Shown here piece by piece: positions 33,271 to 42,063 of a DNA stretch of 64,000 bases. The position numbers and the translations under genes were made by a program. Source of the DNA: Sphingopyxis italica (GTDB taxonomy: Bacteria > Pseudomonadota > Alphaproteobacteria > Sphingomonadales > Sphingomonadaceae); contig NZ_JAATIT010000001.1 in assembly GCF_011926545.1 (NCBI RefSeq), positions 1,010,469 through 1,074,468 on the forward strand. Direction: 5' to 3'. The notes beneath the pieces were generated by a model. It worked only from the letters and a program-made list of their open reading frames with translations. It searched no databases and was not told the DNA's origin. Within the stretch, counting starts at the first letter, position 1. The number at the start of each line of letters is the position of its first letter.

Positions 33271-34296
33271 TCAGCCCTTCTTCAGATGCCGGCGGCCGAG
33301 CAGTTCGGCGATCTGCACCGCGTTCAGCGCCGCGCCCTTGCGGAGGTTGTCCGAAACGCACCAGAGGTTCAGCCCGTTTTCGACCGTCGGGTCTTCGCGG
33401 ACGCGCGACACGAAGGTCGCGAAGTCGCCGACACATTCGACGGGGGTGATGTAGCCGCCGTCCTCGCGCTTGTCGTGGAGCACGACGCCCGGCGCCTCGC
33501 GCAGGATGCGCTGTGCGTCCTCGGCCGACAGCTCGTCTTCCATCTCGATGTTGATCGCTTCCGAATGGCCGACGAAGACCGGAACGCGGACGCAGGTCGC
33601 GGTGACCTTGATCTTCGGATCGAGGATCTTCTTGGTCTCGACGACCATCTTCCACTCTTCCTTCGTCGATCCGTCGTCGAGGAATTTGTCGATGTGCGGG
33701 ATGACGTTGAAGGCGATCTGCTTGGTGAACTTCTGCACGTCCTTCTCGTCGCCGACGAAGATCTGGCGCGTCTGGTTCCACAGCTCGTCCATGCCCGACT
33801 TGCCCGCGCCCGACACCGACTGATAGGTCGAGACGACGACGCGCTTGATCTTCGCGGCGTCGTGGAGCGGCTTCAGCGCGACGACCATCTGCGCGGTCGA
33901 GCAGTTCGGGTTCGCGATGATGTTGCGCTTCGTATAGCCGTCGATCGCGTCGGGGTTCACCTCGGGCACGATCAGCGGCACATCGGGGTCCATGCGATAG
34001 AGCGACGAATTATCGATCACGACGCAGCCGGCGGCGGCGGCCTTCGGCGCATGAATCGCCGTCGCATCGCTGCCGATCGCGAAGATCGCCATGTCCCAGC
34101 CGGTCCAGTCGAAGTTGTCGATGTTCTGGCATTTGACGGTGCGGCCGCTGTCGCCGATTTCGACGTCGGTGCCCTGGCTGCGCGACGATGCGACCGCTGC
34201 CAGTTCGTCGATCGGAAATTCGCGCTCGGTGAGAATGGCGAGCACTTCGCGCCCGACATTGCCCGTGGCTCCGGCGACAACGATACGATAACCCAT
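33271..34296 (-). CDS. asd: Aspartate-semialdehyde dehydrogenase
   Basis: A 341-residue NADPH enzyme making aspartate semialdehyde for lysine, DAP, methionine and threonine. The GATGNVGRE Rossmann motif is at the N-terminus, catalytic Cys132 is in ANPNCSTAQM, and a His is in FVGHSEAINIE. Length is typical. It is monocistronic; the start is the ATG at 34296. Confidence 0.96.
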   Translation of the reverse strand: MGYRIVVAGATGNVGREVLAILTEREFPIDELAAVASSRSQGTDVEIGDSGRTVKCQNIDNFDWTGWDMAIFAIGSDATAIHAPKAAAAGCVVIDNSSLYRMDPDVPLIVPEVNPDAIDGYTKRNIIANPNCSTAQMVVALKPLHDAAKIKRVVVSTYQSVSGAGKSGMDELWNQTRQIFVGDEKDVQKFTKQIAFNVIPHIDKFLDDGSTKEEWKMVVETKKILDPKIKVTATCVRVPVFVGHSEAINIEMEDELSAEDAQRILREAPGVVLHDKREDGGYITPVECVGDFATFVSRVREDPTVENGLNLWCVSDNLRKGAALNAVQIAELLGRRHLKKG

Positions 34297-34343
34297 TTAC
34301 TCACTCCTCAAGGCAAGAACTCGATTGAAAATGTTTCGGTAAT

Positions 34344-34955
34344 TCAGACTTTCCAGCGGAAATGGCCGGTCAGCTTGTGGTCGAACAGCGCATCCTCCTC
34401 GCGCGTTCCGCCGCCGATATTGTGGAGAACGAGCGGCACGCCCGTCGTATCCTTGCGGTCGGACACGACGCCGGTGTGCGGCATCCGCCCGCCGACGATC
34501 TGGGTGAAGATGTCGCCCGGGCGCCAGTCGGCGGGATCGTCGGTCACGGGAAGCGCGGCGCCTTGTCTGCGCCAATAGGTCGCAAGGTTGGGCACGCGGC
34601 GATGATCGATGTTGCGATCGGGGCGCCCCAGCTTCCAATTCTTCGGATAGGCCCCAAAATTGGCACGCATGTCGGCGTTTACAAGGGCCTGCAGGTCGAG
34701 GCCGAGCGCATCGCGAAAGGCGCGGATCACGACGTCGGTGCACACGCCCTTCGCGCGGTCGACATCGCCGTTCGGGAAGCGGAGGACGCTATAGGCGGGA
34801 TCATAGGACAGCGTGACGCCGACCTGCCGCCGCGCCGCACTCACCAGCCGCTGCGCATTGGTGAGCGCCATCGCCTCGCCCGACACGCCAAACGCCAGCA
34901 CCGCGCCAAGGAAGGCGCGCCGCGTCGGCTGGAACGGGAAGACGGACTGCTGCAT
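34344..34955 (-). CDS. DUF1287 family exported protein
   Basis: A 203-residue protein with a twin-arginine-like leader (PTRRAFLGAVLAFGVSG). The fold looks papain-like/NlpC-P60: Cys in KGVCTDVVIRAF and His in MPHTGVVSD. DUF1287 proteins are uncharacterised and may be cell-wall or amide hydrolases. The ATG at 34955 is preferred; an upstream TTG lacks support. It lies downstream of rplS but is separated from it by a terminator. Confidence 0.85.
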   Translation of the reverse strand: MQQSVFPFQPTRRAFLGAVLAFGVSGEAMALTNAQRLVSAARRQVGVTLSYDPAYSVLRFPNGDVDRAKGVCTDVVIRAFRDALGLDLQALVNADMRANFGAYPKNWKLGRPDRNIDHRRVPNLATYWRRQGAALPVTDDPADWRPGDIFTQIVGGRMPHTGVVSDRKDTTGVPLVLHNIGGGTREEDALFDHKLTGHFRWKV

Positions 34956-34976
34956 GAAATTCGCTTTGCCCAAAAG

Positions 34977-35016
34977 AAAACGACCGGCTCTGCCTGTTGG
35001 CGGAACCGGTCGTTTT
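34977..35016 (-). terminator. Rho-independent terminator after rplS
   Basis: AAAACGACCGG and CCGGTCGTTTT make an 11-bp stem. On the minus strand it is followed by TTTTCTTTT, so it ends the vapB-vapC-trmD-rplS transcript. Confidence 0.85.
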
Positions 35017-35053
35017 TGAAAGCTGTTTCGGCTTTGTAGAGGAGAAGCTCTCC

Positions 35054-35431
35054 TTAGCCTTCGCCGGCTTCCGACCGGTATTCGCGGCGCTCCGCAATAC
35101 GCGCCGATTTACCAGTGCGGCCACGAAGATAGTAAAGCTTCGCACGACGCACGGCACCCTTGCGGATGACGGTAATGCTGTCGATGTTGGGCGAATAGAG
35201 CGGGAACACGCGCTCGACACCTTCGCCGAACGACATTTTGCGCACGGTGAAGTTGGAGCCCATGCCCTTGTTCGAGCGTGCGATGCACACGCCTTCGAAA
35301 TTCTGGACGCGGGTGCGTTCGCCTTCGACCACCTTCACGCCCACTTTTAGCGTGTCGCCGGGACGGAAGGTCGGAATGGTCTTTGCCGCCTTGGCGATTT
35401 CTTCGGCTTCGATCGTCTGGATGAGGTTCAT
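35054..35431 (-). CDS. rplS: 50S ribosomal protein L19
   Basis: A 125-residue L19, at the 30S-50S interface. [20 protein letters not shown] and [17 protein letters not shown] are conserved. The ATG at 35431 lies 6 bp after the trmD stop, consistent with co-transcription. The last gene before the terminator at 34977-35016. Confidence 0.97.
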   Translation of the reverse strand: MNLIQTIEAEEIAKAAKTIPTFRPGDTLKVGVKVVEGERTRVQNFEGVCIARSNKGMGSNFTVRKMSFGEGVERVFPLYSPNIDSITVIRKGAVRRAKLYYLRGRTGKSARIAERREYRSEAGEG

Positions 35432-35436
35432 GGCCT

Positions 35437-36174
35437 CTATTCCTTCTTCTTTTGCCGCGCGCCAGAGGCAGGTCGGTCCCGAGCATCGACATGACGCTCC
35501 CAAAGGTCCGGCCTGCGTAACCGTGTATGATCTTCCGCCTGTTGTTTCCGCCAGGCGGCGATCTTCGCATGATCCCCCGATCGCAGCACTTCGGGGATCG
35601 TGCGCCCTTCCCAATTAACGGGCCGGGTATAGTGCGGATATTCGAGCAAACCGTTTTCGAACGATTCGTCGTCCCCGCTAGAAGCCGCGCCCATTACGCC
35701 GGGAAGCAGCCGAATGCAAGCGTCGAGCAGCAGCAGCGCGCCCATCTCGCCGCCCGACAAAATGATGTCGCCCATCGAGACCTGTTCGATCGGCCGCGCA
35801 TCGAAAATCCGTTCATCGAATCCCTCGAACCGGCCGCAGAGGATGATCGCACCCGGACCGGCCGCAAGCTGGCGCACACGCGCCTGCGTGATCGGCGCTC
35901 CGCGCGGGGTCATCGCGAGCACCGGCAGGCCGGGATGCGCCGCCGCGGCGTGATCGATCGCGGCCGCCAGCACGTCGGCCTTGAGCACCATCCCCGCGCC
36001 GCCGCCCGCGGGCGTATCGTCGACGGTGCGGTGCTTGTCGGCCGCGAAGTCGCGGATCTGGACCGGCGCGCAATGCCACGTGCCGCTTTCGAGCGCGCGC
36101 CCCGCCATGCTGTGCCCCAGCGGGCCGGGGAACATGTCGGGATAAAGGGTGAGCGGAACCGCGGTGAAGGTCAT
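35437..36174 (-). CDS. trmD: tRNA (guanine37-N1)-methyltransferase
   Basis: A 245-residue SPOUT methyltransferase that puts m1G on position 37 and prevents +1 frameshifts. The knotted AdoMet site has [10 protein letters not shown] and GDIILSGGE, and the N-terminus shows [11 protein letters not shown]. The C-terminal basic tail ([10 protein letters not shown]...) binds tRNA. Its ATG overlaps the vapC stop (ATGA). The usual neighbours rpsP and rimM are about 14 kb away. Confidence 0.96.
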   Translation of the reverse strand: MTFTAVPLTLYPDMFPGPLGHSMAGRALESGTWHCAPVQIRDFAADKHRTVDDTPAGGGAGMVLKADVLAAAIDHAAAAHPGLPVLAMTPRGAPITQARVRQLAAGPGAIILCGRFEGFDERIFDARPIEQVSMGDIILSGGEMGALLLLDACIRLLPGVMGAASSGDDESFENGLLEYPHYTRPVNWEGRTIPEVLRSGDHAKIAAWRKQQAEDHTRLRRPDLWERHVDARDRPASGARQKKKE

Positions 36175-36551
36175 GGCAGCGTCCAGTTTTCGACCTTCAG
36201 CCCCGGCACGTCGGCGAAGTCGGCTTCGTTGTTGGTGATCACGGTCGCGCCGATGCTGAGCGCGTGGGCCGCAAGCAGACGGTCGAATCGGGCGCGCTTG
36301 AACGGCAATTGGGCATAGACCCGCGCTGCCGCCTCATCGAAGGGGACAAGCGGTATGGCTTCGATGAATGCCTCGAGAATCTCGGGCGGCGGCGGTTTGC
36401 CGACATAAGCATCATAGGCGACCTCGGCATAGCTGATGACCGAAATGGCGATTTCGCCCGGCGCGCAATCCGCGATCCGTGTGGTTAGCACCTCATGCCC
36501 CTCATCCATGGCATAGACGGCGGCATTGGCGTCGATCAGATAGCGGATCAC
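36171..36551 (-). CDS. vapC: PIN-domain toxin of a VapBC pair
   Basis: A 126-residue PIN-domain ribonuclease. Acidic residues expected to bind metal: Asp in [14 protein letters not shown], Glu in SYAEVAYDA, Asp in [12 protein letters not shown], and Asp in [10 protein letters not shown]. VapC toxins cut tRNA or rRNA when free of VapB. The start is GTG at 36551, overlapping the vapB stop by 4 bp (GTGA), and the stop overlaps trmD (ATGA). Translational coupling thus runs straight from the toxin into an essential tRNA methyltransferase. Confidence 0.9.
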   Translation of the reverse strand: MIRYLIDANAAVYAMDEGHEVLTTRIADCAPGEIAISVISYAEVAYDAYVGKPPPPEILEAFIEAIPLVPFDEAAARVYAQLPFKRARFDRLLAAHALSIGATVITNNEADFADVPGLKVENWTLP

Positions 36552-36826
36552 GCCTTCCTTGCCGCCTCGGCTGCCTTGCGGGCGGCAATCGTGCTGGGAC
36601 GCTCCTCGAAGTCCTCGCGCGGCGCGAGCTTGAGCCCCGGCGCCTTGCCCGCGAAACCGCTGACGTCGATCCTGGCTTTCGGCTTGTCGGCGGGTTCGAA
36701 GCGGAATTCACCCCGCTCCTCGCGGACGATCATCTCCGTCCCTTCTGCCAGCCCAAGAGCCTTGGGCAGGCGCAGCGCCAGCGAATTGCCCGACTTGAAA
36801 ACTTTGGCGCGATATTCCTTGGTCAT
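36548..36826 (-). CDS. vapB: AbrB/MazE-like antitoxin of VapBC
   Basis: A 92-residue antitoxin: swapped-hairpin DNA-binding N-terminus (AKVFKSGNSLALRLPKAL) and an extended C-terminal arm that should wrap VapC. The ATG at 36826 has ACGGAG upstream. A 21-bp perfect palindrome 11 bp upstream (36837-36857) is the likely operator for autoregulation by the VapBC complex. First gene of the vapB-vapC-trmD-rplS unit. Confidence 0.9.
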   Translation of the reverse strand: MTKEYRAKVFKSGNSLALRLPKALGLAEGTEMIVREERGEFRFEPADKPKARIDVSGFAGKAPGLKLAPREDFEERPSTIAARKAAEAARKA

Positions 36827-36836
36827 GGCACACTCC

Positions 36837-36857
36837 GTATATACATTATGTATATAC
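36837..36857 (-). promoter_or_regulatory. vapB operator palindrome
   Basis: GTATATACAT and ATGTATATAC are exact reverse complements around one central base. The dyad contains TATA-rich -10-like sequence and ends 11 bp before the vapB ATG, typical of toxin-antitoxin autoregulation. Confidence 0.8.
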
Positions 36858-36871
36858 ATCGCTGTTGCCGG

Positions 36872-37795
36872 TCAAGCCGGCGGCGCGCGCACCGCCTCGG
36901 GAAGCAGGTGGCGATCCTTGGCGAGTTCGGCGTGAAGCCATTCGCGGAAACGTTCGATCTTGCGCACCCCGACGCGATTGTCGCGATGGACGAGCCACAT
37001 GCCCGACGCCGCCGAAACATAGAGGGTGTCGAAAGGCTGGACCATCCGGCCGCTCGCCAGTTCGGTCCGCCAATAGAGCGGGGTCATCATCGCGACGCCG
37101 AATCCCGCCTGCACCGCGCTTCCTTCCTGCAACTGGCTGTCGAGTTCGATGCCGCGCCGCGACGGCACGGGCGGAGTCGCGACCCCGGCGGCGGCGAACC
37201 ATTCGGCCCACCAGCCGTCGTTCGGCGCGAGCCGCTGGACGCGCAGCAGGTCGGCGGGCTCGCGGATATCATGTTCCTCGATAAAGGCGGGCGAGGCGAT
37301 CGGCGCAAGATATTGGCGCATCAGGAAATCGGCGCGCAGCCCCGGCCATACGCCCCTGCCGATGCGAATCGCGACATCGACGTTCGACGCGTCGAAATCG
37401 ATCAGCTGGTTGCTCATCGCCATGCGCACCGCGAGCTCGGGATATTGGAGCTGGAAGCTGCCGATGCGCGCGCTGAGCCAGGTGCCGCCGAAGCTGGTCG
37501 CGGCGTTGATCGTCAGCACATCGGCTTCGTCGCTGCCGAGCGCGGCGAAGGCGTCGCCCATCGTGGCGAAAGCATTGCTGATCGCGGGGAGCAGACGCTG
37601 CCCCGTTTCGGAGAGGCGCACCCGGCCCTTTTCGCGCACGAAGAGCGCGCGGCCGAGCCGGTCTTCCAATTGGCGGACCTGATAACTCACCGCCGCCTGC
37701 GTCAGCCCCAGTTCCTCGGCGGCGCGCGAGAAATTCTGCAAACGACCGGCGGCTTCAAAGGTGCGCACGGCGGCGAGAGGTGGCAGGCGGGACAT
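36872..37795 (-). CDS. LysR-family transcriptional regulator (GcvA-like)
   Basis: A 307-residue regulator: N-terminal winged helix (LAAVRTFEAAGRLQNFSRAA, with TQAAVSYQVRQLE as recognition helix) and a LysR substrate-binding domain. It resembles GcvA. It diverges from a small gene at 37898 across 102 bp that contains a LysR-type dyad (37804-37818), so it probably controls that gene and itself. Confidence 0.92.
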   Translation of the reverse strand: MSRLPPLAAVRTFEAAGRLQNFSRAAEELGLTQAAVSYQVRQLEDRLGRALFVREKGRVRLSETGQRLLPAISNAFATMGDAFAALGSDEADVLTINAATSFGGTWLSARIGSFQLQYPELAVRMAMSNQLIDFDASNVDVAIRIGRGVWPGLRADFLMRQYLAPIASPAFIEEHDIREPADLLRVQRLAPNDGWWAEWFAAAGVATPPVPSRRGIELDSQLQEGSAVQAGFGVAMMTPLYWRTELASGRMVQPFDTLYVSAASGMWLVHRDNRVGVRKIERFREWLHAELAKDRHLLPEAVRAPPA

Positions 37796-37803
37796 GCCAC
37801 CTT

Positions 37804-37818
37804 ATAAGCTCAGCTTAT
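37804..37818. promoter_or_regulatory. LysR-type binding dyad
   Basis: ATAAGCT-C-AGCTTAT is a perfect 7-1-7 palindrome that contains a T-N11-A core, 8 bp upstream of the regulator start and 80 bp upstream of the divergent gene. Confidence 0.65.
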
Positions 37819-37897
37819 GATATGGTCTACGCCTTTTGTTGGCGGTGCGGCGCGCGAGCGGGCATCTAGGCTGCACCCAAGCGAAAGGAGATGAACG

Positions 37898-38098
37898 ATG
37901 AAAGACGAGCAGCTCATGCGCGTTTGGAATGACGGTCATGATCATTTCAGCGCCGATATCACCCGCGGGCTGAAATGGCTCGCGACCCCGTTCCGCCGTC
38001 TCGGCGAATGGATCGCGGTGCCGAGCGCGCCCGGCGAGGACAGCGTCTTCACCCGCGCCGCCGCACGCTGCGGCATCCGGCCGCGGCAGACACGATAA
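37898..38098 (+). CDS. Small protein of unknown function under LysR control
   Basis: A 66-residue protein. The ATG at 37898 has a strong AAAGGAGATG ribosome-binding site, which supports it despite its size. It is basic at the C-terminus (CGIRPRQTR), with an amphipathic/hydrophobic middle (GLKWLATPFRRLGEWIAV) and no signal peptide. It resembles other short alphaproteobacterial stress-type proteins in size, but I do not recognise it. Confidence 0.65.
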   Translation: MKDEQLMRVWNDGHDHFSADITRGLKWLATPFRRLGEWIAVPSAPGEDSVFTRAAARCGIRPRQTR

Positions 38099-38130
38099 GG
38101 TTTCCCTGCCCCCTCTCAAAAGGTCCAGGG

Positions 38131-38175
38131 CGAAACGGGGTGAGGCGTTCCTTGCTAAAGCCTCACCCCGTTTCG
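38131..38175. terminator. 16-bp perfect hairpin between convergent genes
   Basis: CGAAACGGGGTGAGGC and GCCTCACCCCGTTTCG are exact complements with a 13-nt loop. It lies right after the serine hydrolase stop and 33 bp past the small gene, so it can end transcription from either side, though neither end has a clear T-run. Confidence 0.6.
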
Positions 38176-38176
38176 A

Positions 38177-39697
38177 CTATGGTCGCGCCTCGGGTGCGAC
38201 GACGCGGAAGCGTAGCGCCTGCACCGTCGCCGGCTTTGTCGGGGCGAGCAGCAATATCCCGTCGAGCTTGCCCTTTTCGCAGTCGAGCCGAAAGGCGGTC
38301 GACATCGCGCCCATCGGCGCGAGCGGTTCGTCGGCCGGGCATTCGCCGACCTCCTTCTTCAGCTCCGCGAACTCGGCCGCCCAATTGTCGACCGAGCGGT
38401 CCATCAGGAAATTCATCGCGAGTCTGCCTTGCAGCGGCCCCAAATGGCCCGCGGCATAAGCCGCCCTGGCCGCCGCATAGGCTTCGGCCACCGCCGGTGA
38501 CACCGGAATCGACCGCGCCCTGAGCAGTCCCGCCTTTTCGATTGCGACCGCCGTGTCCCACGCGGGGCCCGACGGACCGGCATAGGTGCGGTTGGCCAGC
38601 GCGAAGACGCCGACGCCATGATCGGGCATCAGCATCACATGGCTGCCATAGCCCGGATAGCCGCCGCCGTGCGCGAGCGTAAGCCCGAGGTCGCAATCCT
38701 GCGCGACGCGCCAGCCCATGCCATAGGCGGCGGCCTGTTTGCACGCGGTCGCGCCGCTCGCACCGATGCGGTTCGTCACCGAGACGAAGTTCAGCCCCTG
38801 CGCCACTTCGCGCACCGTCGCGCGCTTGACCGGGCCATCGTCCGCATCGTCGCGCGCCGGCCAGGCCGACAGCAGGAAGGCGACCCACTTCGCATAGTCG
38901 CTCGCGCTGACCTGCAGCCCGCCCATCGCGTTGAACGCGCCATCGGCCATTTCGGGCTCCGCCGACCAGCGGCCGTTTTCCCAGCGATAGCCGAGCGCGG
39001 TGCGCGCCGTGGGCGCTTTGGGCGCGTCATAACCGCTGCTTGTCATGCCGAGCGGGGCCAGGATCGTCCGCTGGACATAGGCCGTGTAAGGCATGCCCGA
39101 GGCGTTGGTGACGATCCGGCCGAGCAAGGCATAGCCGAGGTTCGAATATTCATGTCGGCTCTGCGGCACGCGGCTGAACGGCACGCCCGCCGCGATCAAT
39201 CTGGTGAACTCGTCCTGCGGCAGCACTTGCTGGCGGTCGCCCCACGGATCGTCGGTGACGAGGCCGCCGACATGCTGGAGCAGGTCGCGCACCCGGATGC
39301 GCGGGCTGTCCCTCGTCGGATAGGTCCAGCCCTTCATCTCGGGGATATGCTGCTCCGCGAGATCGTCGAGACGGAGCTTGCCGTCGTCGCGCAGTTTGAG
39401 GATCGCGAGCGCCGTGAACGCCTTGGTCATCGAGGCGATACGGAACAGACTGTCGGGGGTGACCCGGCGCTTGTCGACGAGGTTCTGGACCCCGATACCC
39501 TTCACATAGGCGAGCCTGCCGTCCCTGACGACACCATAGACCATGCCGGGAATATGCGCCTCGGTCTGGTATTTCGCGAAGAGCGCGTCGATTTCGGGGC
39601 CGAGCTGGTCGAGGCTTTCGGGGGCGGTGTCCTGTGCCGCCGCGGGGACGACGCCTCCGAGGATGAGAGCGAAAACGAAACCCGGTGTCCAGCGCAT
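38177..39697 (-). CDS. Secreted serine hydrolase, class C beta-lactamase/esterase family
   Basis: A 506-residue exported protein with a Sec leader (residues 1-22, GGVVPAAAQ). The catalytic triad motifs are Ser89-x-x-Lys92 (SMTK), YSN in HEYSNLGYA, and HGG in AHGGGYPGY. It is longer than AmpC and carries an extra C-terminal domain, so it is more likely a D-aminopeptidase, esterase or penicillin-binding-like enzyme than a resistance gene. Substrate unknown. Monocistronic. Confidence 0.88.
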   Translation of the reverse strand: MRWTPGFVFALILGGVVPAAAQDTAPESLDQLGPEIDALFAKYQTEAHIPGMVYGVVRDGRLAYVKGIGVQNLVDKRRVTPDSLFRIASMTKAFTALAILKLRDDGKLRLDDLAEQHIPEMKGWTYPTRDSPRIRVRDLLQHVGGLVTDDPWGDRQQVLPQDEFTRLIAAGVPFSRVPQSRHEYSNLGYALLGRIVTNASGMPYTAYVQRTILAPLGMTSSGYDAPKAPTARTALGYRWENGRWSAEPEMADGAFNAMGGLQVSASDYAKWVAFLLSAWPARDDADDGPVKRATVREVAQGLNFVSVTNRIGASGATACKQAAAYGMGWRVAQDCDLGLTLAHGGGYPGYGSHVMLMPDHGVGVFALANRTYAGPSGPAWDTAVAIEKAGLLRARSIPVSPAVAEAYAAARAAYAAGHLGPLQGRLAMNFLMDRSVDNWAAEFAELKKEVGECPADEPLAPMGAMSTAFRLDCEKGKLDGILLLAPTKPATVQALRFRVVAPEARP

Positions 39698-39979
39698 AGT
39701 CCCTCCATGACGATCGCCGTCAGGCTAACAGCGGCGGCGGCGACCGGCAATCAGGGATGACAGGACATCGCAGGATAGCGAAGGTCCGAAGACGACCGAT
39801 TGCGGACGACGGTTCTCAAGGATAGACTTTAGCGGCGGCAGCTGGTGCCGCATCAAACGCGGAAAAGATTCGCAATGCAGCTTTCCCGTGGGGTGCGCTC
39901 GAAATCTAGCGAAAGCCTCAGTGGCCGGATCTATAATCAGCGGAACGATTCAGGCAGTGGCAGGTGGATTGATCAAAGT
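39698..39979. other. Gap of about 280 bp between the serine hydrolase and the small membrane protein
   Basis: GC falls part-way through. There is no clear promoter, hairpin or repeat of the A-C families. It may be the edge of an acquired segment. Confidence 0.4.
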
Positions 39980-40159
39980 ATGGAAAAATCCCGTATGCAA
40001 CCTCTTCAGATGAGAATGGTGATTTCGGTAGCATTAGTGTTGGCCATATATTGGGCAATGGTGTTTTTTGGATTGCCATTTTGGAAAGCTGGAATCATCT
40101 CTGGATTGATTTGTGTTCCCATTGCGTACTTCTCAATTAAGCGGAACAAACAATCGTAG
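39980..40159 (+). CDS. Small membrane protein in a low-GC patch
   Basis: Two hydrophobic helices (MVISVALVLAIYWAMVFFG and AGIISGLICVPIAYF) followed by KRNKQS make about 59 residues if started at the ATG at 39980. The frame is open farther upstream to 39845, without a good start. Base composition is lower in GC than around it, like the gene at 31330. The two-helix membrane pattern argues for a real gene, but there is no family match. Confidence 0.5.
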   Translation: MEKSRMQPLQMRMVISVALVLAIYWAMVFFGLPFWKAGIISGLICVPIAYFSIKRNKQS

Positions 40160-40286
40160 CCCCAAACGTCGGAGCAGTCAGACGAAGAAATGGACGGATG
40201 GCAGTGTGCTAGTGATGTTGCTTGGAATGCCGCCAAGGACACTGTTGACACGATAACGTCCGCTCCCCACCCCTAAGCAGCCGCTG

Positions 40287-41876
40287 CTAATGCCCCATAT
40301 CCGCCGCCGATGCCTTGGGCCCGCCCGGCCGGGGCGGCCTCAGCAACAGCACCAGCGGCACCGACGCCAGCGTCACCCACATCATCAGCCAGAAATCGTC
40401 GATATAGGCGACCATCGCCGCCTGTCGGTTGATCTCCGCATTGACCATCGCCATCGCCGCGTCGCCCGCGATGCCGAAGCGGTCGGCGGTCGACGGGTCG
40501 AGCAGGCCGACCGAGCTGTTGGTGACATGTGCTGCCAGGTCCTCGTGGCTCGTCTGGATGTTCGCGCCGAGCAGGGTGGTCACGACCGAAATCCCGACCG
40601 AGGCACCGATGCTGCGGAACAGGTTGAGCAGGCTCGATCCGTCGGTGCGATACTGCGGCTGGATGGTCGCAAAGGCCATGGTGTTCAAAGGAATGAAGAT
40701 CAGCCCCATGCCCAGCCCCTGCACCAGCCCGCTGACGATCACCGGCTGCATCCCCATCGTCAGCGACCAGTGACTCATCTGCCACAACGAATAGGCGGCG
40801 ATCAGCAAACCCGTGCCGACCATCCAGCGCGCGTCGATCTTGCCGAGCAATTGCCCCGCGACCCACATGCTCGCCAGGATTCCGATCCCGCGCAAAGCGA
40901 GGACGACGCCGGTATCGATCACCGGCCAGCCGAACAGATTTTGCAGCATCGGCGGCAGCAGCGCCATCGACGCGAACATCACGACGCCGATCACGACCAT
41001 GAACCCCATCGCGGTGACGAGATTGCGGTCGGCGAGCATCAAGCGGCTGAACAGCGGCGCGCGCGCGGTGAACATATGGACGATGAACATCCACAGACAC
41101 GAAATGGCGACGCCCAGTTCGATCCAGATTTCGATGCTGTCGAACCAGTCGAGATGCGCGCCGCGATCGAGCATCAGCTGCAATGCCGCGAGTCCCAGCG
41201 CGAGCATCGAAAATCCGAACAGGTCGAACCGGCGGGTGGAGGTCCGTGTCCTGGGTAGCAGCGCCCACATCATCGCCAGCGTCAGCAGTCCGACGGGCAG
41301 GTTGACGTAAAAGACCCAGCGCCAGTTGACGCTTTCGGTCAGCCAGCCGCCCAATATCGGCCCCAGAATCGGCCCGATCATAATCCCCATGCCCCAGATC
41401 GACATCGCGCGCGCATGGCGTTCGGGCGGGTTGATGTCGAGCATCACCGATTGCGACAGTGGCCCGATAAAGGCGGCGCTGATCCCCTGCAGGAAGCGAA
41501 AGGCGACCATCTGTTCCAGCGTCTGCGCGGCACCGCACGCCATCGAGGCGATGATGAAACCAACGATGGCCGCCATGAACAATTCGCGCCGCCCGATGCG
41601 GTCGGCGAGCCAGCCGGTGATCGGCATCGCGATCGCCGACGCGAGGATATAGCTCGTCAGCACCCACGTCACCGTCTCGCTCGTCGCGCCGAGCGCCGAC
41701 TGCATGTGCGGGATCGCGACATTGGCGATCGTCGTGTCGAGGATCTGCATGATCGACGCGCCCATGACCGCGACGGTGAGCAGGCCGCGATAGCGCACGC
41801 GCTCGTGGAGCGGGATGGAGTCGTCGTCGGGCAGCGCCGCGGCGGCGGAGCGACGGGGGAGCGAGCGGGAGACCAT
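40287..41876 (-). CDS. emrB: DHA2-family multidrug efflux permease
   Basis: A 529-residue, 14-helix MFS exporter of the EmrB/QacA type. LDTTIANVAIPHMQ (motif D1) and GWLADRIGRRELF (motif A) are at the N-terminus, and GPILGPILGGWL is motif C of antiporters. It works with the adaptor EmrA upstream; a family C repeat lies between the two genes. A TolC-type outer-membrane channel is not in the window. Confidence 0.92.
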   Translation of the reverse strand: MVSRSLPRRSAAAALPDDDSIPLHERVRYRGLLTVAVMGASIMQILDTTIANVAIPHMQSALGATSETVTWVLTSYILASAIAMPITGWLADRIGRRELFMAAIVGFIIASMACGAAQTLEQMVAFRFLQGISAAFIGPLSQSVMLDINPPERHARAMSIWGMGIMIGPILGPILGGWLTESVNWRWVFYVNLPVGLLTLAMMWALLPRTRTSTRRFDLFGFSMLALGLAALQLMLDRGAHLDWFDSIEIWIELGVAISCLWMFIVHMFTARAPLFSRLMLADRNLVTAMGFMVVIGVVMFASMALLPPMLQNLFGWPVIDTGVVLALRGIGILASMWVAGQLLGKIDARWMVGTGLLIAAYSLWQMSHWSLTMGMQPVIVSGLVQGLGMGLIFIPLNTMAFATIQPQYRTDGSSLLNLFRSIGASVGISVVTTLLGANIQTSHEDLAAHVTNSSVGLLDPSTADRFGIAGDAAMAMVNAEINRQAAMVAYIDDFWLMMWVTLASVPLVLLLRPPRPGGPKASAADMGH

Positions 41877-41889
41877 TAGAGCGTCTTTG

Positions 41890-42031
41890 CCCTCTCCCCT
41901 TCAGGGGAGAGGATATGCAGGCTTGCGAGCTTGCTCGCTAGCCGGAGTTGGAGAGGGGAAACAATGCCGCGATCCCCTCTCCAAGCTACGCTAGCTCCTG
42001 CGGAGCAAGCTTCGCTATCCTCTCCCCTGAA
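41890..42031. repeat. Family C long inverted repeat between emrA and emrB
   Basis: CCTCTCCCCTTCAGGGGAGAGG at one end and CCTCTCCCCTGAAGGGGAGAG at the other each fold as a small hairpin. Together they frame CTTGCGAGCTTGCTCGCTAG and its partial complement. The whole is an imperfect stem-loop of about 140 nt inside an operon. Confidence 0.78.
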
Positions 42032-42063
42032 GGGGAGAGAGCAGGGAGAATGCCGCCTCACCC

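Noticed and set aside
38177-39697. Serine hydrolase as an acquired beta-lactamase
   Set aside because: The SxxK/YxN/HGG motifs are shared by esterases and peptidases, the protein is longer than AmpC with an added C-terminal domain, and there is no mobile context.
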